From Haliscomenobacter hydrossis DSM 1100 (GTDB lineage Bacteria > Bacteroidota > Bacteroidia > Chitinophagales > Saprospiraceae), in assembly GCF_000212735.1 (NCBI RefSeq), contig NC_015510.1, forward strand, positions 3,126,315 through 3,190,314: DNA of 64,000 nt. Direction: 5' to 3'. Positions 26,006 to 34,818 of this stretch are shown piece by piece. The position numbers and the translations under genes were made by a program. Below the pieces are notes generated by a model that was not told the DNA's origin, made no database searches, and saw nothing but the letters and a program-made list of their open reading frames with translations. Within the stretch, counting starts at the first letter, position 1, and the number at the start of each line of letters is the position of its first letter.

Positions 26006-27874
26006 TCACGCCAACTCCGCCAACTCCATCCATCGCCCTTCTTTCTCTTCAATTTGCCCGCTCAGCTGATTGATTTCCACCGACAGCCTCTTGATGTCTT
26101 CCGGTTTCAGGTCCGTACGGTTGAACTGATCGGCCACCTGCGTTTTTTTCTCTTCCAGTTTTTGGATTTCCTTTTCCAGGCGGTTCATTTCTTTGCGTTG
26201 ATCAAAGCTCAGGCCGGGTTTGGTTTCTTTTTGATCTTCTTTGGCCTTTTGTTGTTCGGCTTTATCCTGGCGGCGTTGTTCGCGTTCGCGTTCGCGCTGG
26301 ATTTCGCGGTATTCGCTGTAGTCCCCGTTGAAGTCGCGGATTTGGCCATCGCCTTCAAATACGAAGAGGTGTTCTACCACTTTGTCCATAAAATAACGGT
26401 CGTGCGTCACGATGATCACACAGCCGGGAAATTCGAGGAGGAAGTCTTCCAAGATGTTCAGCGTCAGGATGTCGAGGTCGTTGGTGGGCTCATCCAGGAT
26501 CAGGAAGTTGGGGTTGCGCATCAAGATCATCAGCAAAAACAGGCGGCGGCGCTCTCCCCCACTCAACTGTGATACATACACCAACTGTTGTTTGCGGCTA
26601 AACAGGAAGCGCTCCAGCAATTGTGCGGCGCTGAGTTTGAGGCCTTTTTCGAGGGGGATGTATTCGGCGATGTCCTGTACGGCATCGATGACCCTTTTGT
26701 CTTCTTTGAGCTGGATACCATCCTGGGTGTAATAGCCAAAAAGCGTGTTGTCACCCTGTACCACTTTGCCCGTATCGGGGCGAATTTCCCCCGTGAGGAT
26801 TTTCAAAAAAGTTGTTTTACCCACGCCGTTGGGGCCCACGATGCCCACCCGCTCGAAGGGGCGAAACTTGTAGCTCATGCCCTCCACGATCTTGAGCCCA
26901 CCAAAGGTTTTGCCTACGTTGTGCAGTTCCAAGACCTTTTTGCCCATGCGTTGCCCCTTGATGTCGATTTTCATTTCCTTTTCGACGGTGGCACTCGATA
27001 CTTTATCGTTGAGTTCAGAATACGAATCTACCCGCGATTTGGCCTTGGTGCTCCGCGCTTTGGGTTGGCGACGTACCCAATCCAGTTCTTTTTTGAGCAA
27101 TTTGCGGTCTTTGTCCAGCTCGATGCTTTCATTTTCGGCCCGGGCGGCTTTTTTCTCCAAAAAATCAGAATAATTGCCGCTGTATTTGTACACCTGTCCC
27201 TGATCCAGTTCTACAATCTGGTCACAGACCCGCTCCAGGAAATAACGGTCGTGCGTCACCATCAGGATGGTGAGGTTGGGCTGCCGCAGGTATTCTTCCA
27301 ACCACTCGATCATGTCGAGGTCAAGGTGGTTCGTGGGTTCATCGAGGATCAAAAAATCGGGATCAGCCAGGATCATGCGCACCAGGGCGAGGCGTTTTTT
27401 TTGCCCACCGGAGAGCGTACGCACCGGTTGTGCATAATTGCTGATGCGAAAGCGGGTGAGCAGTTCTTTCAGTTTGGCGTCGAGATCCCAGGCTTTGAGG
27501 TCGTCCATCTTGGTCATGGCCGCTTGCAGGAGCGTTTCATTGTCGCTTTGCAGCAGCGCTTCTTCGTAGGCTTTGATGGCATTGAAGCTGGGGTTATCCG
27601 CATCCAGTGCCGCTTCAATGATGGTATGGTGTGGATTGAATTCCGGATCCTGAAACAAAAAGCCAATGCGTGCATCCCGGTGCATGAGCACGCGGGCGCT
27701 TTCTCCCTCGGAGCCTTCCAATCCAGCTACTACGCGCAGCAAAGTGGATTTTCCGGAGCCGTTTTTGGCCACCAAACCCACTTTTTGATTTTTGTTGACT
27801 TGTAGATTGATGTTTTGGAACAGTACTTTCTCTCCGTAGGTCTTGGTTACGTTTTCCAGCGTCAGGTAATTCAC
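26006..27874 (-). CDS. ABC-F ATPase, Uup-like
   Basis: 622 residues from a GTG (VNYLTLENVTKTYG), where all ABC-F proteins begin; no transmembrane helices. Two ABC domains: Walker A AKNGSGKST and GPNGVGKTT, signatures LSGGQKKR and LSGGERRR, Walker B ILDEPTNHLD and ILDEPTNDLD. The long linker between them (about residues 245-310) is charged, and a C-terminal coiled coil (RLEKEIQKLEEKKTQVADQF) is the mark of the Uup branch. ABC-F proteins act on the ribosome E site; Uup has been tied to DNA transposition control and ribosome work. A TATCTTTG promoter box lies 22 bp upstream. Confidence 0.93.
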   Translation of the reverse strand: MNYLTLENVTKTYGEKVLFQNINLQVNKNQKVGLVAKNGSGKSTLLRVVAGLEGSEGESARVLMHRDARIGFLFQDPEFNPHHTIIEAALDADNPSFNAIKAYEEALLQSDNETLLQAAMTKMDDLKAWDLDAKLKELLTRFRISNYAQPVRTLSGGQKKRLALVRMILADPDFLILDEPTNHLDLDMIEWLEEYLRQPNLTILMVTHDRYFLERVCDQIVELDQGQVYKYSGNYSDFLEKKAARAENESIELDKDRKLLKKELDWVRRQPKARSTKAKSRVDSYSELNDKVSSATVEKEMKIDIKGQRMGKKVLELHNVGKTFGGLKIVEGMSYKFRPFERVGIVGPNGVGKTTFLKILTGEIRPDTGKVVQGDNTLFGYYTQDGIQLKEDKRVIDAVQDIAEYIPLEKGLKLSAAQLLERFLFSRKQQLVYVSQLSGGERRRLFLLMILMRNPNFLILDEPTNDLDILTLNILEDFLLEFPGCVIIVTHDRYFMDKVVEHLFVFEGDGQIRDFNGDYSEYREIQREREREQRRQDKAEQQKAKEDQKETKPGLSFDQRKEMNRLEKEIQKLEEKKTQVADQFNRTDLKPEDIKRLSVEINQLSGQIEEKEGRWMELAELA

Positions 27875-27895
27875 AGCAGCTTTTATTTTAGGGGG

Positions 27896-27903
27896 CAAAG
27901 ATA
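27896..27903 (-). promoter_or_regulatory. -7 box of the ABC-F gene
   Basis: Minus-strand TATCTTTG, an exact TAnnTTTG, 22 bp before the GTG start. A T-rich TTTG about 16 bp upstream overlaps the T-tract of the preceding terminator. Confidence 0.55.
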
Positions 27904-27919
27904 GTTCAAAACGGACAAA

Positions 27920-27953
27920 CAAAAAAATAGACCTGCCACCCAAAAGTGACAGG
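27920..27953 (-). terminator. Rho-independent terminator of the coiled-coil protein gene
   Basis: Minus-strand CCTGTCAC (27953-27946) pairs with GTGGCAGG (27939-27932), followed by TCTATTTTTTTG. It stands 67 bp beyond the stop at 28020. Confidence 0.75.
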
Positions 27954-28019
27954 CCATTCGTAAAGTTCTCTCTAAATACATTGTATAGGGTAGAGGTCAG
28001 CCGAAGCCAACATCAGAAA

Positions 28020-28742
28020 TTAAATACTGCTCATCTTTCTTTTGACTAGCTCCAGCGTCTTTTGCTGATCCTGGAGTTTTTTCTGGGTGTCTACCTGGTC
28101 TTTTTCGTTTTGGCTGATGTTGGATTTAGCTTTCTGGATGCGTTCTTCCGCCTGTTTGATTTCCTGGTGGTAACGCGTGTTTGCAGTTTTTAACGAACGA
28201 AGTTCCCCTTCTAGTTTACGCAGGTTCTTTTCTTCTTGCACCATTTCCAGGCGGGTCTGTTCGCGGCGTACTTCGCGGGCAAAATCTTCCAATACACCAC
28301 GGGCCGCGCGGTTGCGTTGCAAGTTGGTGGTATTGATGCTGCGCTGAGAAAAACCACTCACTTCTGTTTCCACATAACTCGTCTCCTGGAAGGAGATTTC
28401 GAAGTTGACATCCTTGCCCGATTGGCGGGAGTCGTACTCCAGATTGGTAGAGCCATAAGACTTGATGTTGGCTTGCTCAGCCAGGTGTTGTTTGGTTTTG
28501 CGGTCGTAGCGCACTTTACTGCGCAGCTGGGTACGTGCAAACGAAGACCATACCCGCTTCACCAATTTATCGTCTACATTGGGCAGCGTAACCCGTAGGG
28601 TATTGCTCTGCGCAATGTCGTAATCTTCAGGAATGTCTACCCCTTTGATGGTAAAATCAGGAAGCGTTGTTGTATCCTGGCCCAACAATGGGATGAAACT
28701 GGCAATTGAGCAGATTGCACAAATAAGCGCAACTTTTTTCAT
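28020..28742 (-). CDS. Exported coiled-coil protein of unknown function
   Basis: 240 residues from MKKVALICAI, with a signal peptide ending near LLGQD. Residues 25-140 form a soluble region with DFTIKGVDIPEDYD and several beta-like stretches (VNFEISFQETSYVETEVSG). From about residue 150 to the end the sequence is one long coiled coil (EVRREQTRLEMVQEEKNLRK...IQKAKSNISQNEKDQVDTQ). I do not recognise a family. Location is probably periplasmic. It is divergent from the ABC exporter operon and ends in a clear terminator. Confidence 0.75.
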   Translation of the reverse strand: MKKVALICAICSIASFIPLLGQDTTTLPDFTIKGVDIPEDYDIAQSNTLRVTLPNVDDKLVKRVWSSFARTQLRSKVRYDRKTKQHLAEQANIKSYGSTNLEYDSRQSGKDVNFEISFQETSYVETEVSGFSQRSINTTNLQRNRAARGVLEDFAREVRREQTRLEMVQEEKNLRKLEGELRSLKTANTRYHQEIKQAEERIQKAKSNISQNEKDQVDTQKKLQDQQKTLELVKRKMSSI

Positions 28743-28931
28743 AGCAAACATGGGTTGGATGAAATAAATAATTGTTTTTTGATACTAATTTGACGTAGAC
28801 AGCGGCAGAGGGTCACTTGTGTAAAAAACACTTTTGTCCTAAAATCCAAAACGTCTATCTGAAATTATGTACAACTAGCGGCAAAACCAAGTAATTTCCT
28901 CTTACTTTTTAAAAAATACTCATAGCAGCAC

Positions 28932-29849
28932 ATGGACTTGATTCTCGACTTACAAAACGTAGTAAAGACCTATGACAAGAAGATTGCCGTGAACAACGTC
29001 AGCTTTGGGGTGCCCCGCGCCTCAATTTTTGGGCTACTGGGGCCCAATGGCGCCGGTAAAACTTCTTTGATCAGGATCATTACCACCATTACCCGTGCCG
29101 ACGGCGGGAAAGTTTTTCTGGATGGCCAGGAGCTCAATAGCCTGCACCCGGAGCAGATTGGCTACATGCCCGAAGAGCGGGGCTTGTACAAAAAGATGAA
29201 AGTAGGTGAACACCTCACCTATTTAGGACGCCTCAAGGGGCTTTCCAGCAGCGATACCAAAATAGCGCTGAAATACTGGATGGAAAAATTTGAAGTCAGC
29301 GACTGGTGGGGCAAAAAAATCGAAGAGCTGTCCAAAGGGATGCAGCAAAAAATCCAGTTCATCGCCACCGTGCTCCACAATCCTAAGCTGATCATCCTCG
29401 ACGAACCCTTCACGGGGCTAGACCCCATCAACACAAATCTGCTCAAAGACGAAATTGCCGAGCTGAGTGACAAGGGCGTCAGCATCATTTTTTCTACCCA
29501 CCGCATGGAACAAGTAGAAGAAATTTGTGACAACATCGTGCTGATCGATCAAGGGCAGAACATCCTCCATGGCCCGGTCAAAACCATCCGCAACAGCTTC
29601 AAGAAAAATCGCTTTCAAGTTGATTTTGCGGAAGAGTGGAAAGGAACTTTACCTTCCGGATTTGAAGTAGTCGACCAAAAGCCAAGCTCATTGGTCGTCG
29701 GACTGGGCGAAGGTGGCAACTCCAATGCCCTTTTGCAATACCTGTTGGGCCAGGGCGCGCAGATCAGCGCATTTAACGAAATTTTGCCATCACTGAATGA
29801 AATATTTATTCAGGCGGTGAACAAAAACCATGGCTTGGTTAGCTTATAA
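28932..29849 (+). CDS. ABC transporter ATP-binding protein (NatA-like)
   Basis: 305 residues. Walker A GPNGAGKT (about residues 38-45), signature LSKGMQQKIQ, Walker B LIILDEPFTGLDP and the H-loop STHRMEQVEEI. After the ATPase core there is the C-terminal accessory domain common in DrrA/NatA-type exporters (DUF4162-like, from about residue 215). It forms the energy unit for the permease coded 30 bp downstream. NatAB in Bacillus extrudes sodium; here the substrate is unknown. Confidence 0.93.
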   Translation: MDLILDLQNVVKTYDKKIAVNNVSFGVPRASIFGLLGPNGAGKTSLIRIITTITRADGGKVFLDGQELNSLHPEQIGYMPEERGLYKKMKVGEHLTYLGRLKGLSSSDTKIALKYWMEKFEVSDWWGKKIEELSKGMQQKIQFIATVLHNPKLIILDEPFTGLDPINTNLLKDEIAELSDKGVSIIFSTHRMEQVEEICDNIVLIDQGQNILHGPVKTIRNSFKKNRFQVDFAEEWKGTLPSGFEVVDQKPSSLVVGLGEGGNSNALLQYLLGQGAQISAFNEILPSLNEIFIQAVNKNHGLVSL

Positions 29850-29879
29850 CCCTATCTCTCATTATTCAAAACAACCATC

Positions 29880-31196
29880 ATGGATAAACTTTTTCTCATC
29901 ATAAAACGCGAATACCTAAGCCGGGTAACGCGCCCGTCCTTCATCATTGCCACCCTGGTCACTCCACTGGTTTTTGTACTTTTTTTCGTGATCGTAGGGT
30001 TCATTTTTTCGTATGAAAGTGACGACACCAAAAAAATAGCGGTACTCGATGAAAGTGGCATCCTCAAAGGTGCATTAAAGGACGAAAAGGGTTTCTTTTT
30101 CAAATTTGAACAACAACCTTTGGATACCTTGCGCAAAAATTTCAAAGCCAGCGGCTATGATGCGGTTTTGGTCTTACCGAAGATTGATAACCTCTTTAGT
30201 AAAGACTACATGGTGTATTACTATTCCAAGGGCCAACCTACTCTGGATGTTGAAGTACACATCAAAGACCGGGTACGCGATGCCCTGCGCGACTATAAAA
30301 TTGACGCACTCAAGCTGGAACGCAAACAACTCGAAGCCCTCAATACCTCGGTCGACGTTGAGCCCGAACCCATTGAAAAAGGTGGGCAAGATGCTACCCG
30401 CCTCACCGGTGCCATCGGTGCCGGAATTGGCTTCATCATGGGCTTCATCATGTACATGGCGGTATTCATTTACGGCACGATGGTGATGCGCTCGGTGATG
30501 GAGGAAAAAACCAACCGGATTGTGGAAGTCATGGTCTCATCGGTAAAACCTTTCCAACTGATGATGGGCAAAATCATTGGTGTCGGTGCAGTGGGACTGA
30601 CCCAGGTACTGATTTGGGCCATTATGATACCCGTGCTCATGACCATTGCACAAGTGGCGATGGGCTTTGATGCCGAACAACAAATGCAAATGAGCCAGGG
30701 GGCATCCAACCTCAATCCTGAAGATACTCAAGCCATGGTAATGGCGGCAATGGCCGAGATCGGCAACGTCAATTGGGGGCTCATTTTACCCCTGTTTATC
30801 ATTTATTTCCTGGGTGGATATTTTCTGTATTCATCCTTATTTGCCGCAGTGGGCTCGGCCATTGGTGACGATATGGGCGAAGCCCAAACCCTCACCATTC
30901 CGATTGTCATTCCGGTGATCCTGGCCATTTACATCATGATCAAGGCGGTGGAAACCCCTACGTCAAGTTTGGCGGTATTTTCGTCTATCTTCCCTTTGTT
31001 TTCGCCCATTGTAATGCCCTCGATTCTGGCATCTAAACCTCCGGCCTGGCAGATCATCACCTCCGTAGTAGTCTTGATCGGCACCTCGGTTTTCTTCGTG
31101 TGGTTGTCTGGCCGCATTTATCGGGTAGGCATCCTGTTGTACGGCAAGAAAGGGACGTTCAGGGAGTTTGCGAAGTGGATATTTTATAAGGAGTGA
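29880..31196 (+). CDS. ABC-2 type permease (NatB-like)
   Basis: 438 residues. One N-terminal helix (PSFIIATLVTPLVFVLFFVIVGFIF, split here as two runs) is followed by a large extracytoplasmic domain of about 150 residues, then five or six helices at the C-terminus. MEEKTNRIVEVMVSSVKPFQ is the conserved segment of ABC-2 permeases of the NatB/YhaP type. It is co-transcribed with the ATPase. The gene's TGA is the start of the AAAAGTG tandem repeat described next. Confidence 0.92.
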   Translation: MDKLFLIIKREYLSRVTRPSFIIATLVTPLVFVLFFVIVGFIFSYESDDTKKIAVLDESGILKGALKDEKGFFFKFEQQPLDTLRKNFKASGYDAVLVLPKIDNLFSKDYMVYYYSKGQPTLDVEVHIKDRVRDALRDYKIDALKLERKQLEALNTSVDVEPEPIEKGGQDATRLTGAIGAGIGFIMGFIMYMAVFIYGTMVMRSVMEEKTNRIVEVMVSSVKPFQLMMGKIIGVGAVGLTQVLIWAIMIPVLMTIAQVAMGFDAEQQMQMSQGASNLNPEDTQAMVMAAMAEIGNVNWGLILPLFIIYFLGGYFLYSSLFAAVGSAIGDDMGEAQTLTIPIVIPVILAIYIMIKAVETPTSSLAVFSSIFPLFSPIVMPSILASKPPAWQIITSVVVLIGTSVFFVWLSGRIYRVGILLYGKKGTFREFAKWIFYKE

Positions 31197-31294
31197 AAAG
31201 TGAAAAGTGAAAAGTGAAAAGTGAAAAGTGAAAAGTGAAAAGTGAAAAGTGAAAAGTGAATACAACATACTTTCACTTTTCACTTTTCACTTTT
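31193..31294. repeat. Stem-loop with AAAAGTG tandem-repeat arms between convergent genes
   Basis: Left arm 31193-31260 is nearly ten copies of GTGAAAA. The right arm 31271-31294 is about 3.4 copies of the complement (TTTTCAC). A 10-nt loop separates them. The first unit contains the TGA stop of the permease gene (31194-31196), and the opposing phosphate transporter stop (TCA, 31298-31300) lies 3 bp past the right arm. It probably ends transcription from both sides. Unequal copy number shows independent slippage of the two arms. Confidence 0.9.
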
Positions 31295-31297
31295 AGC

Positions 31298-32680
31298 TCA
31301 ACCAAAGATTGTCCTGAACAACAAGTACAAGCCACACGACATAATGATGGTCACGGGCAAGGTGAGGATCCACGCAGAGAGGATCGTGATTAAGGTAGAT
31401 TTTTGGAGGTTTTTGCGGCCATTTTTAGCAATCATGGTGCCCGCTACTGCCGATGAAAGCACGTGGGTTGTACTTACCGGAGCATGAAAAACGGTACTCA
31501 TCGCAATGGTTGCCGAGGCCACCAATTCTGCCGTAGCGCCCTGAGCGTAAGTCAGGTGCGTCTTACCAATTTTCTCCCCGATGGTCACTACAATCCGTTT
31601 CCAACCAATCATGGTACCAATGCCCAGTGCCAGGGAAATGAAGAAAATAACCCAGCGTGGCGCATATTCGTAAGTAGTCGCCAACTGATCGGCCACCATT
31701 TTGAATTCAGCTTTATCCTTTGGGTTATAAAAGGATCTGACATTGGTTGCTTCTTTGAGGTTTTTGTTCAGTTTTTGCAACTCTTTGCGCACCGCAGGGC
31801 GATCGGGAGTCGTTTGCGCCAATAATACCCGCAGCTCACCCGCAGCTTCCATGACTTCCTGTGCAGCTTCATTTCTGCGGGGCGAATTGTCCATTGCCGT
31901 ACTGGTCTTTTGCTCTATTTTATTGACAACCGTCAAGATGGCTTCTGCATCAAAACTTTTGTGCAGGGCAAATTGAGCAGGAAGGAAAATCATCAGCACA
32001 ATCATAAACAAACCCACCCCTTTCTGTCCATCGTTGGATCCATGGAAAAAACTCACCAGGGTACAAGTCGTAATTAGTATCGCCCGAATCCAGGTGGGGG
32101 GTGCTTTACCTCGCTCTGGTTCATGAAAAATCTCTTTGTTCTTGATTATTTTTGATAAAAACCACATCAAAAAAAGCGCCGCGAAGCAGCCAAAGAAGGG
32201 CGAAAACAACAGGGCCAGGGCAATTTCTTGCGCCTTACCCCAGTTGACCCCATCGCCACCGTGTATCCAATAAAACCCAATGCCTACCCCCAGCAACGCA
32301 CCAATCATGGTATGCGAACTGGAAGAAGGGATGCCGTAATACCAGGTACCCAGGTTCCAAATGATGGCCGCCAATAGTACCGCTGCGATGATGCTCGCGC
32401 TTTCAAAAAAAGGCATGATCATCATATCGTTGACTGGAAGCAACTTAACAATCCCCATTGCTACGCCTACTCCACCGGTAATTACACCAAGAAAGTTCCA
32501 AATACCTGACCAAACAACCGCAACAGTTGGCCTAAGCGAATGAGTATAAATCACCGTAGCTACGGCATTGGCCGTATCGTGAAAGCCATTGACGAATTCA
32601 AAAGCCAATACGGCAATCAAAAAAAGGATCAGCATCACTGCTCCTCCGGAGCTTAAGGCAGAGAGGTCAAAAGCATTCAT
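31298..32680 (-). CDS. PiT-family inorganic phosphate transporter
   Basis: 460 residues with about ten helices in two homologous halves. Signature 1 is FVNGFHDTANAVATVIY (residue about 29), signature 2 is FFHGSNDGQKGVG (middle), both containing the Asn-Asp/His-Asp pairs that bind phosphate and cation. A hydrophilic loop of about 120 residues (INKIEQKTSTAMD..AEFKMVADQL) lies between the halves. It should import phosphate, driven by protons or sodium. No PhoU-like gene lies beside it; the central loop may take a control role, which is inference. Confidence 0.93.
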   Translation of the reverse strand: MNAFDLSALSSGGAVMLILFLIAVLAFEFVNGFHDTANAVATVIYTHSLRPTVAVVWSGIWNFLGVITGGVGVAMGIVKLLPVNDMMIMPFFESASIIAAVLLAAIIWNLGTWYYGIPSSSSHTMIGALLGVGIGFYWIHGGDGVNWGKAQEIALALLFSPFFGCFAALFLMWFLSKIIKNKEIFHEPERGKAPPTWIRAILITTCTLVSFFHGSNDGQKGVGLFMIVLMIFLPAQFALHKSFDAEAILTVVNKIEQKTSTAMDNSPRRNEAAQEVMEAAGELRVLLAQTTPDRPAVRKELQKLNKNLKEATNVRSFYNPKDKAEFKMVADQLATTYEYAPRWVIFFISLALGIGTMIGWKRIVVTIGEKIGKTHLTYAQGATAELVASATIAMSTVFHAPVSTTHVLSSAVAGTMIAKNGRKNLQKSTLITILSAWILTLPVTIIMSCGLYLLFRTIFG

Positions 32681-32734
32681 GTGTTTGGATTAGAGTTGAT
32701 TAGTAAGCATTTGGTACTCTTGTTAAAAATCGCC

Positions 32735-32764
32735 GAAAGATAGCATTAATTTCATACGACCAAA
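32735..32764 (-). promoter_or_regulatory. Promoter of the phosphate transporter gene
   Basis: Minus-strand TTTG (32764-32761), 18 bp, then TATCTTTC (32742-32735), one mismatch from TAnnTTTG. The start codon is 54 bp downstream. Confidence 0.5.
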
Positions 32765-32826
32765 CTCGTGTTTTTTGCGTTTTAGAACTAACCGCGAAAT
32801 ATTAACCTAAAATTTACATTACACTT

Positions 32827-33702
32827 ATGCTCAACCGTAAAACACTGACCATTTTTTGGTTCAGGTGGAGTCTATCGCTCCTATTTCCCACTATCCTGCT
32901 GGCTCAATCCGAAAAAAGTGATGCTTTTCAGACACCATTGCTTGAAAAAATAACCCTTGACCCCGTTTATGCCCGCGAGTATTCAGACTATCGTTTTCGA
33001 GCCATGGAAATCGGAACCATTACCATGCGCGACGCCTATATTTCTCCTTTGCGCCTGGAGGGCAGTGGATTTAAACTCTCTTTTAGTCACCTACGCTATA
33101 CCCCTCGGGCCTTAAAATAATTTAATACCAGTATTTTTTCAGGTATTGCCATTGACCGGGCTGAGGATTTCAATTTGATGATGCTCAATTTTGCGAGTAA
33201 TTACAGCTGGCAGTTTCCCATTTGGCAAAAAAGAACCTGGAAGGCGTATGCTGGACCCTGGGCGCAGGGCTACGGCAACCTGCGTTTTGCCCTGCAAAAC
33301 GTCAACAACGTCCTGGGGTACGATGCCGGGCTGGAACTGGGCGCAACGGGTCGACTGGAATACAAGTTCAAACCTGGCCGCAAGGAATTCATGCTGACCC
33401 AACAATTGAGTCTACCCGTTTTTGGCACTTTTGTGCGACCCTTGTATACGTTCAGCGGACCAATTTTGGGCGAAACCGACCAGGAAGTGAGCGTGGTACA
33501 GGTCGGCACCTTGAACCGGCGTTTTGGCTGGGTGTACAAAGCGAGTTTGGACCTGTATCGCAACCGCAAACACAAAAGACAGGTGGTGGCTCAGGTTCCA
33601 TACCGGATTTCCTACACGTTTCAGTACGACCAGTTCAGCAAGCCCAACTCCTTTCAGTCGGTGATCCAAACCCTCACTTTTTCCAAAATCCTCAACTATT
33701 AA
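32827..33702 (+). pseudogene. Outer-membrane beta-barrel-like gene interrupted by an in-frame TAA
   Basis: From the ATG at 32827 a signal peptide (LSLLFPTILLAQ) and 97 codons are read up to TAA at 33118-33120. The same frame then stays open to 33702 (FNTSIFSGIAIDRAEDFNLM and onward), so one base change would restore about 291 codons. The second part has barrel-like strands (WKAYAGPWAQGYGNLRF, VYKASLDLYRNRKHKRQ, YRISYTFQYDQF). I do not recognise the family beyond outer-membrane barrel. The S41 protease gene starts 5 bp downstream, so both were probably one operon. A sequencing error is the other explanation. Confidence 0.75.
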
Positions 33703-33707
33703 TCGCC

Positions 33708-34724
33708 ATGAAAAAGCTGCACCATATTTTATTCATATGTGGATTTGTCTTGAGTTTTTCAGCCTGCTCCGAACTGCTCATTGAAGCCGATCCCGCAGAT
33801 AATCCGGTAGAAAACTTCGAGCTATTGTGGCGCGAAGTAGATGCCAAGTATACCCTGTTCGATTTTAAAAACATCGACTGGCAAGCTGTTTACCAAAAAT
33901 ACCGCCCACAGGTCAATGAAAAAACCACCGATGAAGCCTTGTTCAACGTGCTCAGTGCCATGCTCAATGAGCTGAAAGATGGGCACGTTTCCCTGATTGC
34001 ACCTTTTAACGCAGCCAGCAATCGCAGCTGGTTTTTCAACTATCCACCCAATTACAATGCCAACATCATCGACCGCAATTACCTCAAGGAAGACCGCCGG
34101 ATTATTCTGCCTTTTCGCACGCAATGGGTCGACAGCAGCGTAGCCTACATCCGCTACTCCAGTTTCAGCGACGGCGTATCGGGAGAATCCATGAATGAAC
34201 TGATCAAATATTATGGCCGTGCCAAAGGTTGGATCATCGATATGCGCGACAATACGGGCGGCAGCCTGGGCAATGTGGATGCGATCATGCGTCGTTTGGT
34301 CAGCGCCAAAACCAAAGTTGGCGCCGTACAATACAAAATTGGCCCCGGCAGCAATGACCTGAGCAAGTTTTTTCCCTATTACATCGAACCCAGTGAAAGT
34401 GCAAGCAAATACCTGGGCAAAATTGTGGTGCTGACCAACCGTAAAGTCTACAGCGCGGCCAATTTTTTCACCTCGGCCATGTCCGTACTCAACAACGTGA
34501 CCATCCTGGGTGACCAAACCGGCGGTGGTGGCGGCGCGCCATATTCCGGTCAATTGCTCAATGGCTGGAGTTATACTTTTTCGACAACGCTCCTCCTTAC
34601 TCCTGACAATCAACACATCGAAAACGGAGTGGCTCCCGACATCAAACTGGACCTGGCCCCGGCGGATGAGGCAAAGGGCGTGGATACTATGGTGGAGCGG
34701 GCAATTGAGATCTTGAAAGGTTGA
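33708..34724 (+). CDS. S41-family peptidase lipoprotein
   Basis: 338 residues from MKKLHHILFI, with lipoprotein signal VLSFSACSE (Cys about residue 20). An N-terminal helical part (LLWREVDAKYTLFDFKNIDW) is typical of Bacteroidota S41 proteins. The peptidase core has IDMRDNTGGSLGNVD, the nucleophile region TNRKVYSAANFFTSAM with the Ser, and GDQTGGGGGAP. It lacks a clear PDZ domain. It is likely anchored in the outer or inner membrane facing the periplasm; the substrate is unknown. The last two codons (AAA GGT) and TGA are part of the repeat that follows. Confidence 0.9.
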   Translation: MKKLHHILFICGFVLSFSACSELLIEADPADNPVENFELLWREVDAKYTLFDFKNIDWQAVYQKYRPQVNEKTTDEALFNVLSAMLNELKDGHVSLIAPFNAASNRSWFFNYPPNYNANIIDRNYLKEDRRIILPFRTQWVDSSVAYIRYSSFSDGVSGESMNELIKYYGRAKGWIIDMRDNTGGSLGNVDAIMRRLVSAKTKVGAVQYKIGPGSNDLSKFFPYYIEPSESASKYLGKIVVLTNRKVYSAANFFTSAMSVLNNVTILGDQTGGGGGAPYSGQLLNGWSYTFSTTLLLTPDNQHIENGVAPDIKLDLAPADEAKGVDTMVERAIEILKG

Positions 34725-34818
34725 TAAGGGTTGATGAAGGTTGATAAGAGTTGATGCCGTCGCGTAGGATCAACCCTCATCAACCCCTATCAACCCTCAT
34801 CAACTTTAATCAACCTTT
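34716..34818. repeat. Stem-loop with GGTTGAT tandem-repeat arms shared by two gene ends
   Basis: Left arm 34716-34755 is GGTTGATAAG / GGTTGATGAA units; right arm 34767-34818 is the complement (ATCAACCCTC units). The outermost 10 bp of each arm (AAAGGTTGAT, 34716-34725, and its complement 34809-34818) contain the last codons and the TGA stop of both convergent genes, so the two proteins both end in Lys-Gly. Confidence 0.88.

Noticed and set aside
26588-27805. Open frame of 405 codons on the plus strand
   Set aside because: It is antisense to the ABC-F gene, whose two complete ABC domains leave no doubt.
30963-31283. Minus-strand frame with repeats of FHFSLFT
   Set aside because: The peptide is only the AAAAGTG tandem repeat read backwards.
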